Source: Phaeovibrio sulfidiphilus (GTDB lineage Bacteria > Pseudomonadota > Alphaproteobacteria > Rhodospirillales > Rhodospirillaceae). Taken from it: a DNA stretch of 53,674 bases. Positions 8,213 to 16,409 of the stretch are shown in pieces. The stretch lies in NCBI RefSeq assembly GCF_014861485.1, contig NZ_JACZHT010000009.1:1-53674 (forward strand), read 5' to 3'. The translations under genes were made by a program, and so were the position numbers. Below the pieces are notes generated by a model. That model worked only from the letters and a program-made list of their open reading frames with translations, was not told the origin of the DNA and made no database searches. Within the stretch, counting starts at the first letter, position 1. Each line of letters starts with the position of its first letter.

Positions 8213-8904
8213 GGTGTCTGCGCCCTTTCCGTGCCCATGACTTTGCGCAGGACCGAGACGATGTCATCCGGCGAGGCTCCAGGAGGGAACCAGGTGATGT
8301 AGCGCCCCTCGGGGCTCAGAAGGTACGTGTTCGCGCTGAAGGCGGTGATGGCGGCGGGGGAGCCGTCCGGGTTCGTGTCGCGGCGGACCTCGACCCGGTA
8401 CTCCTTGAGGACGCTGTCAATCTGGTCGGGGGTTCCGGTCAGACCAAGGATATCCGGGCTGGTGGCCCGGGCGTAGGCGTCCACATCGTCCGGGCTGTCG
8501 GCGTCCGGGTCCAGGCCCACGAAGACGGCGGCCACGCGGGCGCGTTCCTGCGCACTCAGGCGCGCCAGGGCCTCGCCCACCGGGGCCAGCCAGCCGGGGG
8601 TCTCCGGGTGTCCGTCCACCATGGGGGCGGGCTTGCCGAACTGGATCAGAAGAAGCCGGTTGGGGAAGGACTGGTCCGTATAGGCCTCGCCGCTGGCGTC
8701 GCTCAGCTGGAAGGGGCCGCCGATGCCACTGCCCGGGCCACCCAGGCCGGGAAGGAAGCCCTCCCCGCCGTACAGGATCGCGAGGAACAGGGCCGAGGCC
8801 ACAAGGGTGCCGACAATGCGGCCGGTCAGGGAACCGCCCTTGCGTTTCGTCCGGTCGGCGGACGGTCGGTCGGGGGTCTCCGGGGGCGGGGGAACGCAAC
8901 TCAT
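8209..8904 (-). CDS. SCO1/SenC-like membrane-anchored protein lacking the copper ligands
   Basis: A protein of 231 residues. One transmembrane segment (about 28-45, IVGTLVASALFLAILYG) anchors a thioredoxin-like domain with the SCO layout: GGPFQLSDASGEAYT, then LLLIQFGKP, then AAVFVGLDPDADSPDDVDAYA, and a C-terminal TYLLSPEGRYITWF. The usual CxxxC copper site after the FG strand is replaced by PAPMVDGHP, and the His that normally precedes the last strands is absent (AFSANTYLL). The only cysteine is at residue 3. It therefore cannot work as a classical Cu chaperone for cytochrome oxidase. The start at 8904 has GAGAG upstream; a frame extending to 9405 crosses a repeat and is rejected. It is the first gene of an operon with cobB and the YcgN gene. 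Confidence 0.75.
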   Translation of the reverse strand: MSCVPPPPETPDRPSADRTKRKGGSLTGRIVGTLVASALFLAILYGGEGFLPGLGGPGSGIGGPFQLSDASGEAYTDQSFPNRLLLIQFGKPAPMVDGHPETPGWLAPVGEALARLSAQERARVAAVFVGLDPDADSPDDVDAYARATSPDILGLTGTPDQIDSVLKEYRVEVRRDTNPDGSPAAITAFSANTYLLSPEGRYITWFPPGASPDDIVSVLRKVMGTERAQTP

Positions 8905-9090
8905 CGGGGCTCTCTTTCGACATGCGCGGGAAGGGGACGGCGGCCCGGAGCCCGAACGCTCCGGTCCCTCAACGATATACTGGTCGGCGGCTTTCAACGC
9001 AACAGGAGGGCGGCGGGGCGCGGTATCCGGGTGCGGATTGTGCGGGGGCCCGGGGGCGGCGACGGGACCGATGGCTGTGCCCCGCGGCTC

Positions 9091-9168
9091 CCGGTGCCTC
9101 AGGCGCATTGGGTGGGGCCGGGATGGGGGGCGCACAGGGCGGAGTGATCGGGCCAACGGGTGGCCGGG
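9091..9168. repeat. 78-bp direct repeat, copy 1
   Basis: Identical to 9340-9417 except at one position (c at 9097, g at 9346). The offset between copies is 249 bases. It lies in the divergent spacer between the SCO-like operon and the GT9 gene. Confidence 0.9.
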
Positions 9169-9221
9169 GCAAGGGGTGGTTGGGGCAGCCGCCGCCGGGC
9201 GGGTGCGGACCCGGGGGCGGT

Positions 9222-9313
9222 GTGCGGGTGTGAAGGGCGAAGCCGGATCCTCTTGCTCGCCCCTTCTGCCCATGGCCGGGGGTGCCTTTGCCGTTACGGC
9301 CCCGGGGGCCGGG
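9222..9313. repeat. Dispersed intergenic hairpin repeat, copy 1
   Basis: Starts GTGCGGGTGTG and contains a hairpin at 9232-9266 (GAAGGGCG pairing with CGCCCCTTC) around the core AGCCGGATCCTC, then TTGCCGTTACGGCCCC. A diverged copy is at 10990-11105. Confidence 0.75.
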
Positions 9314-9339
9314 AGGGCTGCGGGGTGTTCTGCGCGCTG

Positions 9340-9417
9340 CCGGTGCGTCAGGCGCATTGGGTGGGGCCGGGATGGGGGGCGCACAGGGCGGAGTGATCGG
9401 GCCAACGGGTGGCCGGG
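9340..9417. repeat. 78-bp direct repeat, copy 2
   Basis: Partner of 9091-9168, with 77 of 78 positions identical. The dispersed hairpin repeat at 9222-9313 lies between the two copies. Confidence 0.9.
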
Positions 9418-9677
9418 CGCGGTCCGCTGCCGTCCCTGCCGGCGGTCGGGTCACGCCTGTCGGGAGCGGGCACGCTCTCCCCGAGCCCGACCCGGTCCTT
9501 GGTCGGCTTTCGGCGCGGTTTTCGGCCCGGCGCGTGAAACTCAATACGGTCCCCTCATCGCGCGGCGGGAACCGGTTGACCCGGCGTTTTGCGCGGCATT
9601 ATGCTCCAGCATCTCCGGTTTCGAGTGTCGAAAAACCGGGTGAAATCCCCACACGTCCCACCGAGAGGCCCGGCTCC

Positions 9678-10745
9678 ATGAACGCTTCCGAAACCACACG
9701 CCCGGACCGCCCGGTCCGGTTCCCCTTTCTGAACCGACGGCAGGCCGATGGCCCCCGCCGGGTTCTGGTGTACTCGGTCGGGGAAATCATGGGGGACGGG
9801 GTCATCCGCCTTCCGTTTGTGGCGGCGCTCCGGCGCGTTTTTCCGGATGCCCGGATTGTGTGGCTGTCCGAAGGGGACACGGTGCTTGCGAGCGCGCTTC
9901 GGGACTTTACCCGGCAGGCCATTGACGAGTTCCACCGCCTGGATGATGTGGCGCCGGACGGAAAGCCCGGCCCCTTTTTCGAGCAGCATTTTGATGTGGT
10001 GATCGACACCCAGTTGAAGCGGCGCAAGACGCTCTGGCTGCGCGGGGCGACCCGCCACCGGACCTTCATTTCGGGTACCTGGAAGTACCTGTTCTCGACC
10101 CGCAGGCCCTGGCTTGGGCTTCGGCGGCCGGCTCCCGTGATTGACTATTTCTTCGTTCTGATTTCGCTTGCTGCGAAGAGGCCGGTCCCGTTCGAGCCGG
10201 TTCCTCTTCCCGACCCGGTCTGGGAGGCGGAGGCCCGGCGCCTGCTTCCGGACGGTGCCCAGTATGTCGGGTTCGTTCCGGGATCGGGGGATCCGGCGAA
10301 GCGCTGGCCTCTGGAGCGGTTTATCGCCCTGGCCCGGGAGCAGGTGGCCGCGGGGCGGGTGCCGGTGTTTATCCTTGGGCCCAACGAAACCGAGATGGAG
10401 CACCCCGTCAGGGAGGCGGTGCCGGAGGCGCGGTTTCCGCTTCAGGAGGCGGTCAATCCCCATCCGGCCCTGACCATGGCCCTCGGGGCGCGTCTGCGCG
10501 GCACCCTCGCCGGGGATTGCGGTGGCGCGCACCTGATCGCCGAGGGCGGGCGCCCGCTGGTGATCCTCTATCGCTCCCACGGGGTGCGCAAGAAATTCAC
10601 CCCCCGCACGGCCAGGGTTGTGGCCCTGTCTCCGGAAGATTTCAGCGGGCAGGAGTGGGCGCCGGGGGACATCCCCCTTCCCGGTGTCCGGAGCGCGCTG
10701 GAGTCCGTTCTGGCGGACCCTGCCCTGGCCTGGCCGGCGTCGTAG
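9678..10745 (+). CDS. Glycosyltransferase family 9 (heptosyltransferase-like)
   Basis: A 355-residue GT-B fold enzyme of the ADP-heptose:LPS heptosyltransferase family. The N-terminal domain begins RVLVYSVGEIMGDGVIRLPF, the usual nucleotide-free acceptor domain start. The donor domain has YVGFVPGSGDPAKRWPLERF (the GSG..KRWP motif) and the acidic/His loop in GTLAGDCGGAHLIAEGGRP, where family members read D.G..H.A. It probably adds a heptose or related sugar to lipopolysaccharide core on the cytoplasmic face of the inner membrane; the exact donor cannot be told. The start at 9678 is the first ATG before the domain; a frame open since 9282 crosses repeat DNA. GT25 and acyltransferase genes nearby suggest a scattered envelope-glycan set. 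Confidence 0.85.
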   Translation: MNASETTRPDRPVRFPFLNRRQADGPRRVLVYSVGEIMGDGVIRLPFVAALRRVFPDARIVWLSEGDTVLASALRDFTRQAIDEFHRLDDVAPDGKPGPFFEQHFDVVIDTQLKRRKTLWLRGATRHRTFISGTWKYLFSTRRPWLGLRRPAPVIDYFFVLISLAAKRPVPFEPVPLPDPVWEAEARRLLPDGAQYVGFVPGSGDPAKRWPLERFIALAREQVAAGRVPVFILGPNETEMEHPVREAVPEARFPLQEAVNPHPALTMALGARLRGTLAGDCGGAHLIAEGGRPLVILYRSHGVRKKFTPRTARVVALSPEDFSGQEWAPGDIPLPGVRSALESVLADPALAWPAS

Positions 10746-10989
10746 GCCGGACGGCGGTTCCGACGCCGTCCCCACGCTCAAACCAAACCAAACCGATCCC
10801 CGAGACTTGCGGTGGCGGACCCCGTCCGCCAGCAGGCCGGGGCCTTCCGTGCAGACACCGGTAACGCCCGGGCCCGGGTCCGTGCCGCCGGCGGTTTTGC
10901 CTGCCGCGGACGCGTCGCGGGCGGTGTTGCCCGGCCGGGGGAGCCCCCCGGTGATGTTGGGGCAAGGTGGGGTGGAGGTGCGTTGCGGC

Positions 10990-11105
10990 GTGCGGGTGTG
11001 AGGGGCGCAGCCGAAACCTCTGGCTCGCCCCTCTGCGCGTGGCCGGGGGTGTCCTTGCCGTTACGGCCCCGGGGTGTGTTTGCCGTTACGGCCCCGGGGG
11101 TCGGG
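10990..11105. repeat. Dispersed intergenic hairpin repeat, copy 2, with internal tandem duplication
   Basis: Diverged copy of 9222-9313. The hairpin at 11000-11033 has GAGGGGCG pairing with CGCCCCTC plus inner AGCC/GGCT. The tail TTGCCGTTACGGCCCCGGGG is present twice in tandem. The rest of the 10746-11136 spacer shows no gene. Confidence 0.75.
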
Positions 11106-11136
11106 CCGGCTTCGGCGCGTTGTGTCGCGTGAGCTG

Positions 11137-13011
11137 TCACCGTCCCTGCGGAGCAGGCCCTTCAGCCTCCCGGCCCAGCAGGCCCTTCAGCATCGGGCCC
11201 ATCGTGTCCGAGGACAGGATCCCCATCTCCCGGGCGCCGTACCGGTTCAGGTGTCCCTCGTCCTTGTAGGTCAGGTGGTCGTTGTAGTAGGGCGGGGTCT
11301 GCAGAACCGGGCTTTCCGACAGGTCCAGGAACGTAACGTTGGGCCGTCCGACCGCATAGAGCGCCATGGCGCTGCGGATCTGCCCGAATTCCGGGCTGGG
11401 TTCGGGGGCGGTATGCAGGGGCAGGCCCAGGCGGCGGAAGCGCTCGGCCCGGCCGGGATGGGAGGTCATAAGGGGGATGGAGACCACAATAACCACCTTC
11501 TTGTCCCGAGCCTCCATGTCGTCGAGGAAGGCGTTCATGGCGCTCTGGAACTTCGGCTTGTTGTACCAGCTGGCCCAGTTTCCGGTCACGATGACAACCC
11601 GGGCCCGGTCGAGGAACGGTTTCGCGTTCCGGCTCTGGAGGGCACACTCGCCCTTCGGATCCGTGGCGGCGAGCCCCAGGAACGTCAGGCAGGAGTTCGA
11701 GGTGATCGAGTTGACCGCAAACCGGTTGCGCGTGCCCACCTCGTCAAAGAACAGGTTCAGCATCTCGGCCTGGCTGTCCCCGAGAAGCACAAAGGGCGTG
11801 TCCTTCTGCTCCAGCCAGCCGCGCCGGCAGTCATCCAGCATGGTGACGTGGCAGCCCTTGCGGTAGCTGTTGCCCACGGCCCGGTCCAGATCCTCAATCA
11901 CCACCGCCTCGTTCAGGGCGCGGGCGGGGACGGTGAGGGCGAGAAGAAGCCCGAGAGCGGCCGCAAGACCGGTGGCAAGGCGTCGGTTGCTGCCCTGCCG
12001 GAACGGGGTCTCGATGCAGGTGTACGAGAGCCAGGACAGTCCCAGGATCACAAGCAGGAGCACCGGGATCCAGAGCCCGGGGATGCTGTAGTCCCCCAGG
12101 TAGTAGCGGGTGAACGCCAGAACCGGCCAGTGCCACAGGTACAGGGAGTAGGAGAGACCCCCGATCCAGACCATGGGACCGGTGGCGAGGACGCGGCCCA
12201 CAAGGCTCCGGCTCCCGGCCGCGATCAGCAGGGCCGCACCCAGGACCGGGATCAGGCTCCGCACGCCGGGAAAGGGACTGCTCTCCGAAAGGCCCACACA
12301 CGCCAGCACCACAAGTCCCGCCCCCACCAGCGAGGCCCCGTCCGCAACCCGCGGCGACCAGCGCAGGGACGACGAAAACAGGGCAAGCAGGGTTCCGGCC
12401 ATGAACTCGGGGATCCGGGCGGGCAGCGAGAAGTACATCGCCTGGGCCTCCAGGGGAGCCCGAAGCGCATACTCGGACCAGGCCAGAAGCCCCGCCGCCA
12501 GGAACAGCACGGCCCACTGCGCCACCCTCTTGGGCAGGAAATAAAGAAGGATCGGCAGGCCCAGGTAGAACTGCATCTCGATGGCCAGGGTCCAGGTGTG
12601 CTGGAGCGGAAGCTCGTAGGCCTGGGGAGCAAAATAGTCGCCGAAGCTCCCGAAATACTGGGCGCTGTTGAAATACAGCGCGGACACCAGACTTCGCTTG
12701 AAGTGTTTGAAGTCGTCCACGGCCAGAAACAGGATGGCAAACAGTGTCACGGCCAGCAGGAGGACAACGTAGGCCGGGACAATGCGCCGGATGCGTCCCA
12801 GGTAGAACGAGCCGAACGAGAAGCCGCCCCGGTCTTTCTGCCGCACGATGATGGAGGAGATCAGGAAACCGGAGATCACAAAAAAGATGTCGACGCCGAC
12901 AAATCCTCCGGGCATCCAGCTCTTTTCCACGTGGAAGGCCAGAACCGAGAGAACAGCCACGGCGCGCAGTCCCTGGATATCCTGACGAAGGGACACAGTC
13001 GGAGAGGTCAT
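11137..13011 (-). CDS. OafA/YrhL-type membrane O-acyltransferase with C-terminal SGNH domain
   Basis: A 624-residue protein. Residues about 8-355 are an acyltransferase-3 domain: DIQGLRAVAVLSVLAFH at the start with the catalytic-type His, GGFVGVDIFFVISGFL, an RIRRIVPAY motif, and about ten hydrophobic helices including LWHWPVLAF. Residues about 395-610 form a periplasmic SGNH hydrolase-like domain with block I GDSQAEM, block III TGNWASW and block V DHLTYKDEGHLN (Asp and His of the triad). Such fusions O-acetylate or otherwise acylate lipopolysaccharide or capsule, passing the acyl group from the membrane domain to the SGNH domain. All catalytic blocks look intact. It is a single-gene unit; its partner glycosyltransferases lie on both sides. 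Confidence 0.9.
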   Translation of the reverse strand: MTSPTVSLRQDIQGLRAVAVLSVLAFHVEKSWMPGGFVGVDIFFVISGFLISSIIVRQKDRGGFSFGSFYLGRIRRIVPAYVVLLLAVTLFAILFLAVDDFKHFKRSLVSALYFNSAQYFGSFGDYFAPQAYELPLQHTWTLAIEMQFYLGLPILLYFLPKRVAQWAVLFLAAGLLAWSEYALRAPLEAQAMYFSLPARIPEFMAGTLLALFSSSLRWSPRVADGASLVGAGLVVLACVGLSESSPFPGVRSLIPVLGAALLIAAGSRSLVGRVLATGPMVWIGGLSYSLYLWHWPVLAFTRYYLGDYSIPGLWIPVLLLVILGLSWLSYTCIETPFRQGSNRRLATGLAAALGLLLALTVPARALNEAVVIEDLDRAVGNSYRKGCHVTMLDDCRRGWLEQKDTPFVLLGDSQAEMLNLFFDEVGTRNRFAVNSITSNSCLTFLGLAATDPKGECALQSRNAKPFLDRARVVIVTGNWASWYNKPKFQSAMNAFLDDMEARDKKVVIVVSIPLMTSHPGRAERFRRLGLPLHTAPEPSPEFGQIRSAMALYAVGRPNVTFLDLSESPVLQTPPYYNDHLTYKDEGHLNRYGAREMGILSSDTMGPMLKGLLGREAEGPAPQGR

Positions 13012-13150
13012 GGGTGGGCTCGCAACATATCAGAAGGGGGGACGACGCGCTCCGGGGAACGCGGGCGTTTTGGGGGGCGGCTCCGGGGGACCGGGTCGGC
13101 CGGTGACGGGTACGGATTTTGGGGCCGGGCGAGGGCCCGATCCGGGGTCC

Positions 13151-13223
13151 AATCCTGGGCCCGGCCGCGGGGCCGGGCGTGGGTCTGCCGGGCGTGGGTC
13201 TGAGGCAGAAATCCTGGGCCCGG
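13151..13223. repeat. Short GC-rich repeats upstream of the acyltransferase
   Basis: A 15-base unit GCCGGGCGTGGGTCT is present twice in tandem (13172-13201), flanked by two copies of AATCCTGGGCCCGG (13151-13164 and 13210-13223). No coding role is evident. Confidence 0.7.
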
Positions 13224-13251
13224 TGCGTGCGCGGCCCGGGGAGGGCGTTGC

Positions 13252-14022
13252 TCAGGGATGGCGCAGGCGGTGGAGACGTTTCCCGACGCTGTCCTTCCAG
13301 CGGTTTACGCGCCGGCGCCAGCGGGTCCACCGGGACGCGGTCTTGTGCCGGTCCAGGGACCGCTCGCCCACGTCCGAGGACAGCTCGTCGCGGTGGGAGA
13401 GCACCGGGGGCAGGACCACAAACGGGTCGATGCCGTTTTCCCAGAACCGGTCCATCATCTGGTCGAAGGGCATGAAGTAGCGGTCCTGGAAGGCCAGGAT
13501 TTTCCGGATCCCCTCCCGGGTGACCAGGTAGCCCATGGCGCCCAGAACGTGGGTGTCCAGCCGGTACAGGGTCCGCCCCCCGGGCAGGTCGGCGCGGGTG
13601 CGCGACCGGGCGGCGGCCCGGGGCACGGAGCTCTTGCGCGAGGTGTCCAGGCGGATCACATCCCAGCGATCCCTCAGGGGTGCGTCGGGCCCGCCAAGGC
13701 AGGCCAGCACCGCGGGGAACGTGTCATCAAGGCGGATGTCGTCCTCCAGGATGACGGCGCAGTCGTGGCCGTCCGCCAGGGCTGTGCGCAGGGCCCGCTC
13801 GTGGGCCATGATGCAGGCCTTTTCCGAGGGCAGAAGGTCGAGCCCGTAGATCCCGAGCGCCCGTTTCCGGTCGTAGCGGGCGATCTGTTCGGGGGTCAGC
13901 TCATCGGGGGTGATGCCGTCCACAAAGGTGGCGCTGAGCCCGAGGCGTTCCAGCTCCGAGCGCATGAGCTCCCGCCGCTCGGTGGATCGGGGGAGGGAGA
14001 CGATATAGAGGGGAACAGTCAT
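13252..14022 (-). CDS. Glycosyltransferase family 25 (LPS/LOS beta-glycosyltransferase)
   Basis: A 256-residue protein of the GT25 family, which includes LOS galactosyltransferases such as LgtB. The N-terminal VPLYIVSLPRSTERRELM strand-loop, the GxxxPSEKACIMAHERAL-type motif (LGIYGLDLLPSEKAC), and CAVILEDDIRLDDTF, which carries the DxD-like metal site, are all present. A later HVLGAMGYLVTREGIRKIL segment completes the fold. The last 35 residues are very basic (SRWTRWRRRVNRWK) and probably dock the enzyme on the inner membrane. The start at 14022 has AGGA upstream and sits directly at the domain start; a longer frame reaching 14874 overlaps rlmE and is rejected. It likely transfers a hexose to lipopolysaccharide core; the sugar is unknown. 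Confidence 0.85.
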   Translation of the reverse strand: MTVPLYIVSLPRSTERRELMRSELERLGLSATFVDGITPDELTPEQIARYDRKRALGIYGLDLLPSEKACIMAHERALRTALADGHDCAVILEDDIRLDDTFPAVLACLGGPDAPLRDRWDVIRLDTSRKSSVPRAAARSRTRADLPGGRTLYRLDTHVLGAMGYLVTREGIRKILAFQDRYFMPFDQMMDRFWENGIDPFVVLPPVLSHRDELSSDVGERSLDRHKTASRWTRWRRRVNRWKDSVGKRLHRLRHP

Positions 14023-14041
14023 GGAGGATCCTGGTGGTCCT

Positions 14042-14151
14042 GGTGCGGTGGGCCCGGAGGTGCGGTGAGCCCGGAGGTGTGGTGGGTCCGGAGGTGCGGT
14101 GGGCCCGGAGGTCGGGTGGTCCGGTGGGCCCGGAGGTGCGGTGGGCCCGGA
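14042..14151. repeat. 17-bp minisatellite between GT25 and rlmE
   Basis: Unit GGTGCGGTGGGCCCGGA is repeated head to tail at 14042, 14059, 14076 and 14093, then, after a degenerate 25-base unit, again at 14135. The unit length is not a multiple of three and the spacer is non-coding. Confidence 0.9.
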
Positions 14152-14261
14152 GGTCCGGAGAGTCCGGAGAAATGGAAAGCGACGCAGAGAAGGGATGCAC
14201 GGTCCCAGGGCCCGGTGGTCCGGAGCATGGGGGCTCCGGCCCGTCCGGGTGTTCCCGGACC

Positions 14262-15020
14262 CTATTTTTCGATGTCGGCGCGGAAGCCCTGGGCCAGCAG
14301 GTAGACCTCCGGAGACTCGGGGCGCGAGGCCGCCGGCTTGGCGTGGCGCACGGTGCGGCAGCGCATCTTGATGCGCTTGAGCAGGGCGTCCTCGGTGCCG
14401 CCCTGGAACACCTTGCAGCAGAAGGCGCCGCCCTCGGCCAGGATGCTCTCGGCGAAATCCCAGGCCGCCTCGGCCAGGGCCATGACCCGCAGGTGATCGG
14501 TCTTGCGGTGGCCGGTGGTGGGGGCCGCCATATCGGACAGAACAAGGTCCGCCGGGCCGCCCATGGCCTCTTTCAGGCGGTCGGGAGCGTCGTCGGCCAT
14601 GAAGTCGTGGATCAGGCAGCTGGCGCCCGCGACGCCCTCCCAGGGCAGGATGTCGATGCCCACCACGCGGCCCTGTCCCTCCTGGGCCCGGGTGCGCTGG
14701 ACGGCCACCTGGGTCCAGCCCCCGGGGGCGGCGCCAAGGTCCACAACCCGCAGGCCGGGTTTCAGAAGCTCGAACCGGTCGTCCAGCTCCATCAGCTTGA
14801 ACGCGGCGCGGGAGCGCAGGCCAAGGCGTTTGGCCTCCTGGACGTAGGGGTCGTTCAGCTGGCGCTGGAGCCACTGGGTCGAGGACGTGGTGCGTCCCCG
14901 CGCGGAGCGGACCTTGACCGTCAGATCCCGGGACCGGGTGGGCGCGCTGCGGCCGCCGGACCGCGTGGTCCCGGAGGAGGAACGGCGCCCGCCGGAACCG
15001 GTGGGCTTACGAGATGACAT
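14262..15020 (-). CDS. rlmE: 23S rRNA (uridine-2552-2'-O)-methyltransferase
   Basis: A 252-residue RrmJ/FtsJ-family enzyme that methylates the ribose of U2552 in the A loop of 23S rRNA, late in large-subunit assembly. The SAM-binding motif VVDLGAAPGGWTQVA is present, and the K-D-K-E catalytic set is visible: Lys in SRAAFKLMELD, Asp in DLVLSDMAAP, Lys in FCCKVFQGG and Glu in RPESPEVYLL. A Ser/Arg/Gly-rich tail of about 45 residues precedes the core, typical of alphaproteobacterial copies. I chose the ATG at 15020 because GGAGA lies eight bases upstream; a GTG at 15038 is possible but has no such site. The start overlaps the end of ppx by 14 bases, so the two are translationally coupled. Confidence 0.92.
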   Translation of the reverse strand: MSSRKPTGSGGRRSSSGTTRSGGRSAPTRSRDLTVKVRSARGRTTSSTQWLQRQLNDPYVQEAKRLGLRSRAAFKLMELDDRFELLKPGLRVVDLGAAPGGWTQVAVQRTRAQEGQGRVVGIDILPWEGVAGASCLIHDFMADDAPDRLKEAMGGPADLVLSDMAAPTTGHRKTDHLRVMALAEAAWDFAESILAEGGAFCCKVFQGGTEDALLKRIKMRCRTVRHAKPAASRPESPEVYLLAQGFRADIEK

Positions 15021-16161
15021 GAAGTGTTTCTCCAACACAGGCCGGACGGGAGGACAGCGGCTGATCCTGGAGGAAGTGAAAGGATGCGGGACGCATCAGT
15101 TCGGTCAGCAGGCCCTCGCGCACACCCCGGTCCGCGATGCGGATCTCCGGAGCCGGCCAGAAATTCAGAATGGCATCAAGAATCGCCGATCCGGCCAGAA
15201 CCAGGTCGGCGCGCTCGCGCCGGATGCAGGGGTGGTCGATACGCTCCTGAACCGACATGGACAACAGCCGCTGGCCCACGGCCCTCAGGTGCTCGGCGGG
15301 CAGGATCAGCCCGTCCACCTTCGAGCGGTCGTAGCGCGGCAGATCCAGGGCGATGGCCCCGGCCGTGGTCACCGTGCCGCTGGTTCCCAGAACGGACAGC
15401 TGACCCTCGCGGGCGGCCTGTCTCAGGCTTCCGTGGGGGTCGAAGGTCTTCAGGCGGCGGGTCACGTAGGCCACAATATCGTCGTGGATCCGACCGGAGA
15501 TATGGCCACCGCCCACCGCTTCCGCAATAGTGACAACGCCGAAGGGCAGGCTGGCGAGCGCAAGGATGCTGCCTTGCACCGGTCCGCCGTCGGTCGGGGT
15601 GATCCGGGCCAGGGTCAATTCCGTGCTGCCGCCGCCGATGTCGAACAGCAAGGTCAGGGGGCGGCTCTGGCCGATGAGCGGCAGGCAGCCCGAAAGGGTC
15701 AGGCGGGCCTCCTCCATCGCCGGGATGATTTCCAGCTCAAGGCCCGTTTCCTCCTGGACCCGGGCCACAAAGTCGGCCGCGTTGCAGGCCACCCGGCAGG
15801 CCGCCGTGGTGACGCAGCGGGTGCAGGTGACGTGGTTGCGCTCCAGACGCTCGGCGCAGATCTTCAGGGCGTCCAGGGTCCGCTCCATGGCGGCCTCGGA
15901 CAGGTGCCCGGAGGACCGCAGTCCCTCGCCAAGGCGGGTGATGCGGGAGAAGGAATCAAGGATCTGGAAGCCGGAGGCCCCGGCAGGGCGCGCGACCAGG
16001 AGCCGGCAGTTGTTGGTGCCCAGATCCAGGGCGCCATAGGCCGTGGGCCGCTCGCTCCGGGTGCCCGTTCCGGATGACGCCGGAACGCCACCGTCCGGTG
16101 CCCGCGGGGCCCCGGCTGCGCTGGTCAGGCGTGTCGAAACGGTACAGGACGTCACGGGCAT
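15007..16161 (-). CDS. ppx: Ppx/GppA family phosphatase (exopolyphosphatase)
   Basis: A 384-residue protein of the ASKHA fold. It shows phosphate-1 YGALDLGTNNCRLLVA, phosphate-2 LLFDIGGGSTELTLA, and the adenosine-type motif VLGTSGTVTTAGAIAL, as well as FGVVTIAE. It ends after the second ASKHA subdomain and lacks the HD-like C-terminal domain of long exopolyphosphatases, so it is the short form common in alphaproteobacteria, which may cut polyphosphate or pppGpp. The substrate cannot be decided from sequence. The frame stays open to 16353, but I favour the ATG at 16161, 14 codons before SAAGAPRAPD; residues 1-40 are low-complexity either way. It is the first gene of a two-gene unit with rlmE. 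Confidence 0.85.
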   Translation of the reverse strand: MPVTSCTVSTRLTSAAGAPRAPDGGVPASSGTGTRSERPTAYGALDLGTNNCRLLVARPAGASGFQILDSFSRITRLGEGLRSSGHLSEAAMERTLDALKICAERLERNHVTCTRCVTTAACRVACNAADFVARVQEETGLELEIIPAMEEARLTLSGCLPLIGQSRPLTLLFDIGGGSTELTLARITPTDGGPVQGSILALASLPFGVVTIAEAVGGGHISGRIHDDIVAYVTRRLKTFDPHGSLRQAAREGQLSVLGTSGTVTTAGAIALDLPRYDRSKVDGLILPAEHLRAVGQRLLSMSVQERIDHPCIRRERADLVLAGSAILDAILNFWPAPEIRIADRGVREGLLTELMRPASFHFLQDQPLSSRPACVGETLHVIS

Positions 16162-16353
16162 GCTTCCGAATGGATCTCTGGGTATTTCCGGATACTCTGA
16201 ACCGGGCCGCGACGCAACCCCCGCGTTGTCCGGCGCACCCGTGCTCCGGGAGCGTTCGGGGGTGCCGGGGGAGCGGGGTGCGGACGTGCAAACCCCGGCG
16301 CTGGCGCCACTTTTCCAAAACAGGATCCGTCGGTTCCCGAAACGGCAGGGCAT

Positions 16354-16386
16354 AAAAAAACCGCCGCGTCCGATGGGAAACGGCGG
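16354..16386 (-). terminator. Terminator of the cytochrome c gene
   Basis: CCGCCG pairs with CGGCGG across a 14-base loop and is followed by seven T on the minus strand, 24 bases past the cytochrome c stop. Confidence 0.8.
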
Positions 16387-16409
16387 TCTTTTCGGGACGT
16401 TTCGCGAGA

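Noticed and set aside
11074-13203. A 709-codon plus-strand frame
   Set aside because: It is the shadow of the acyltransferase gene; the minus-strand product has intact catalytic motifs.
14042-14151. CRISPR array
   Set aside because: Units are 17 bases, contiguous and without spacers; it is a minisatellite. No cas genes are present.
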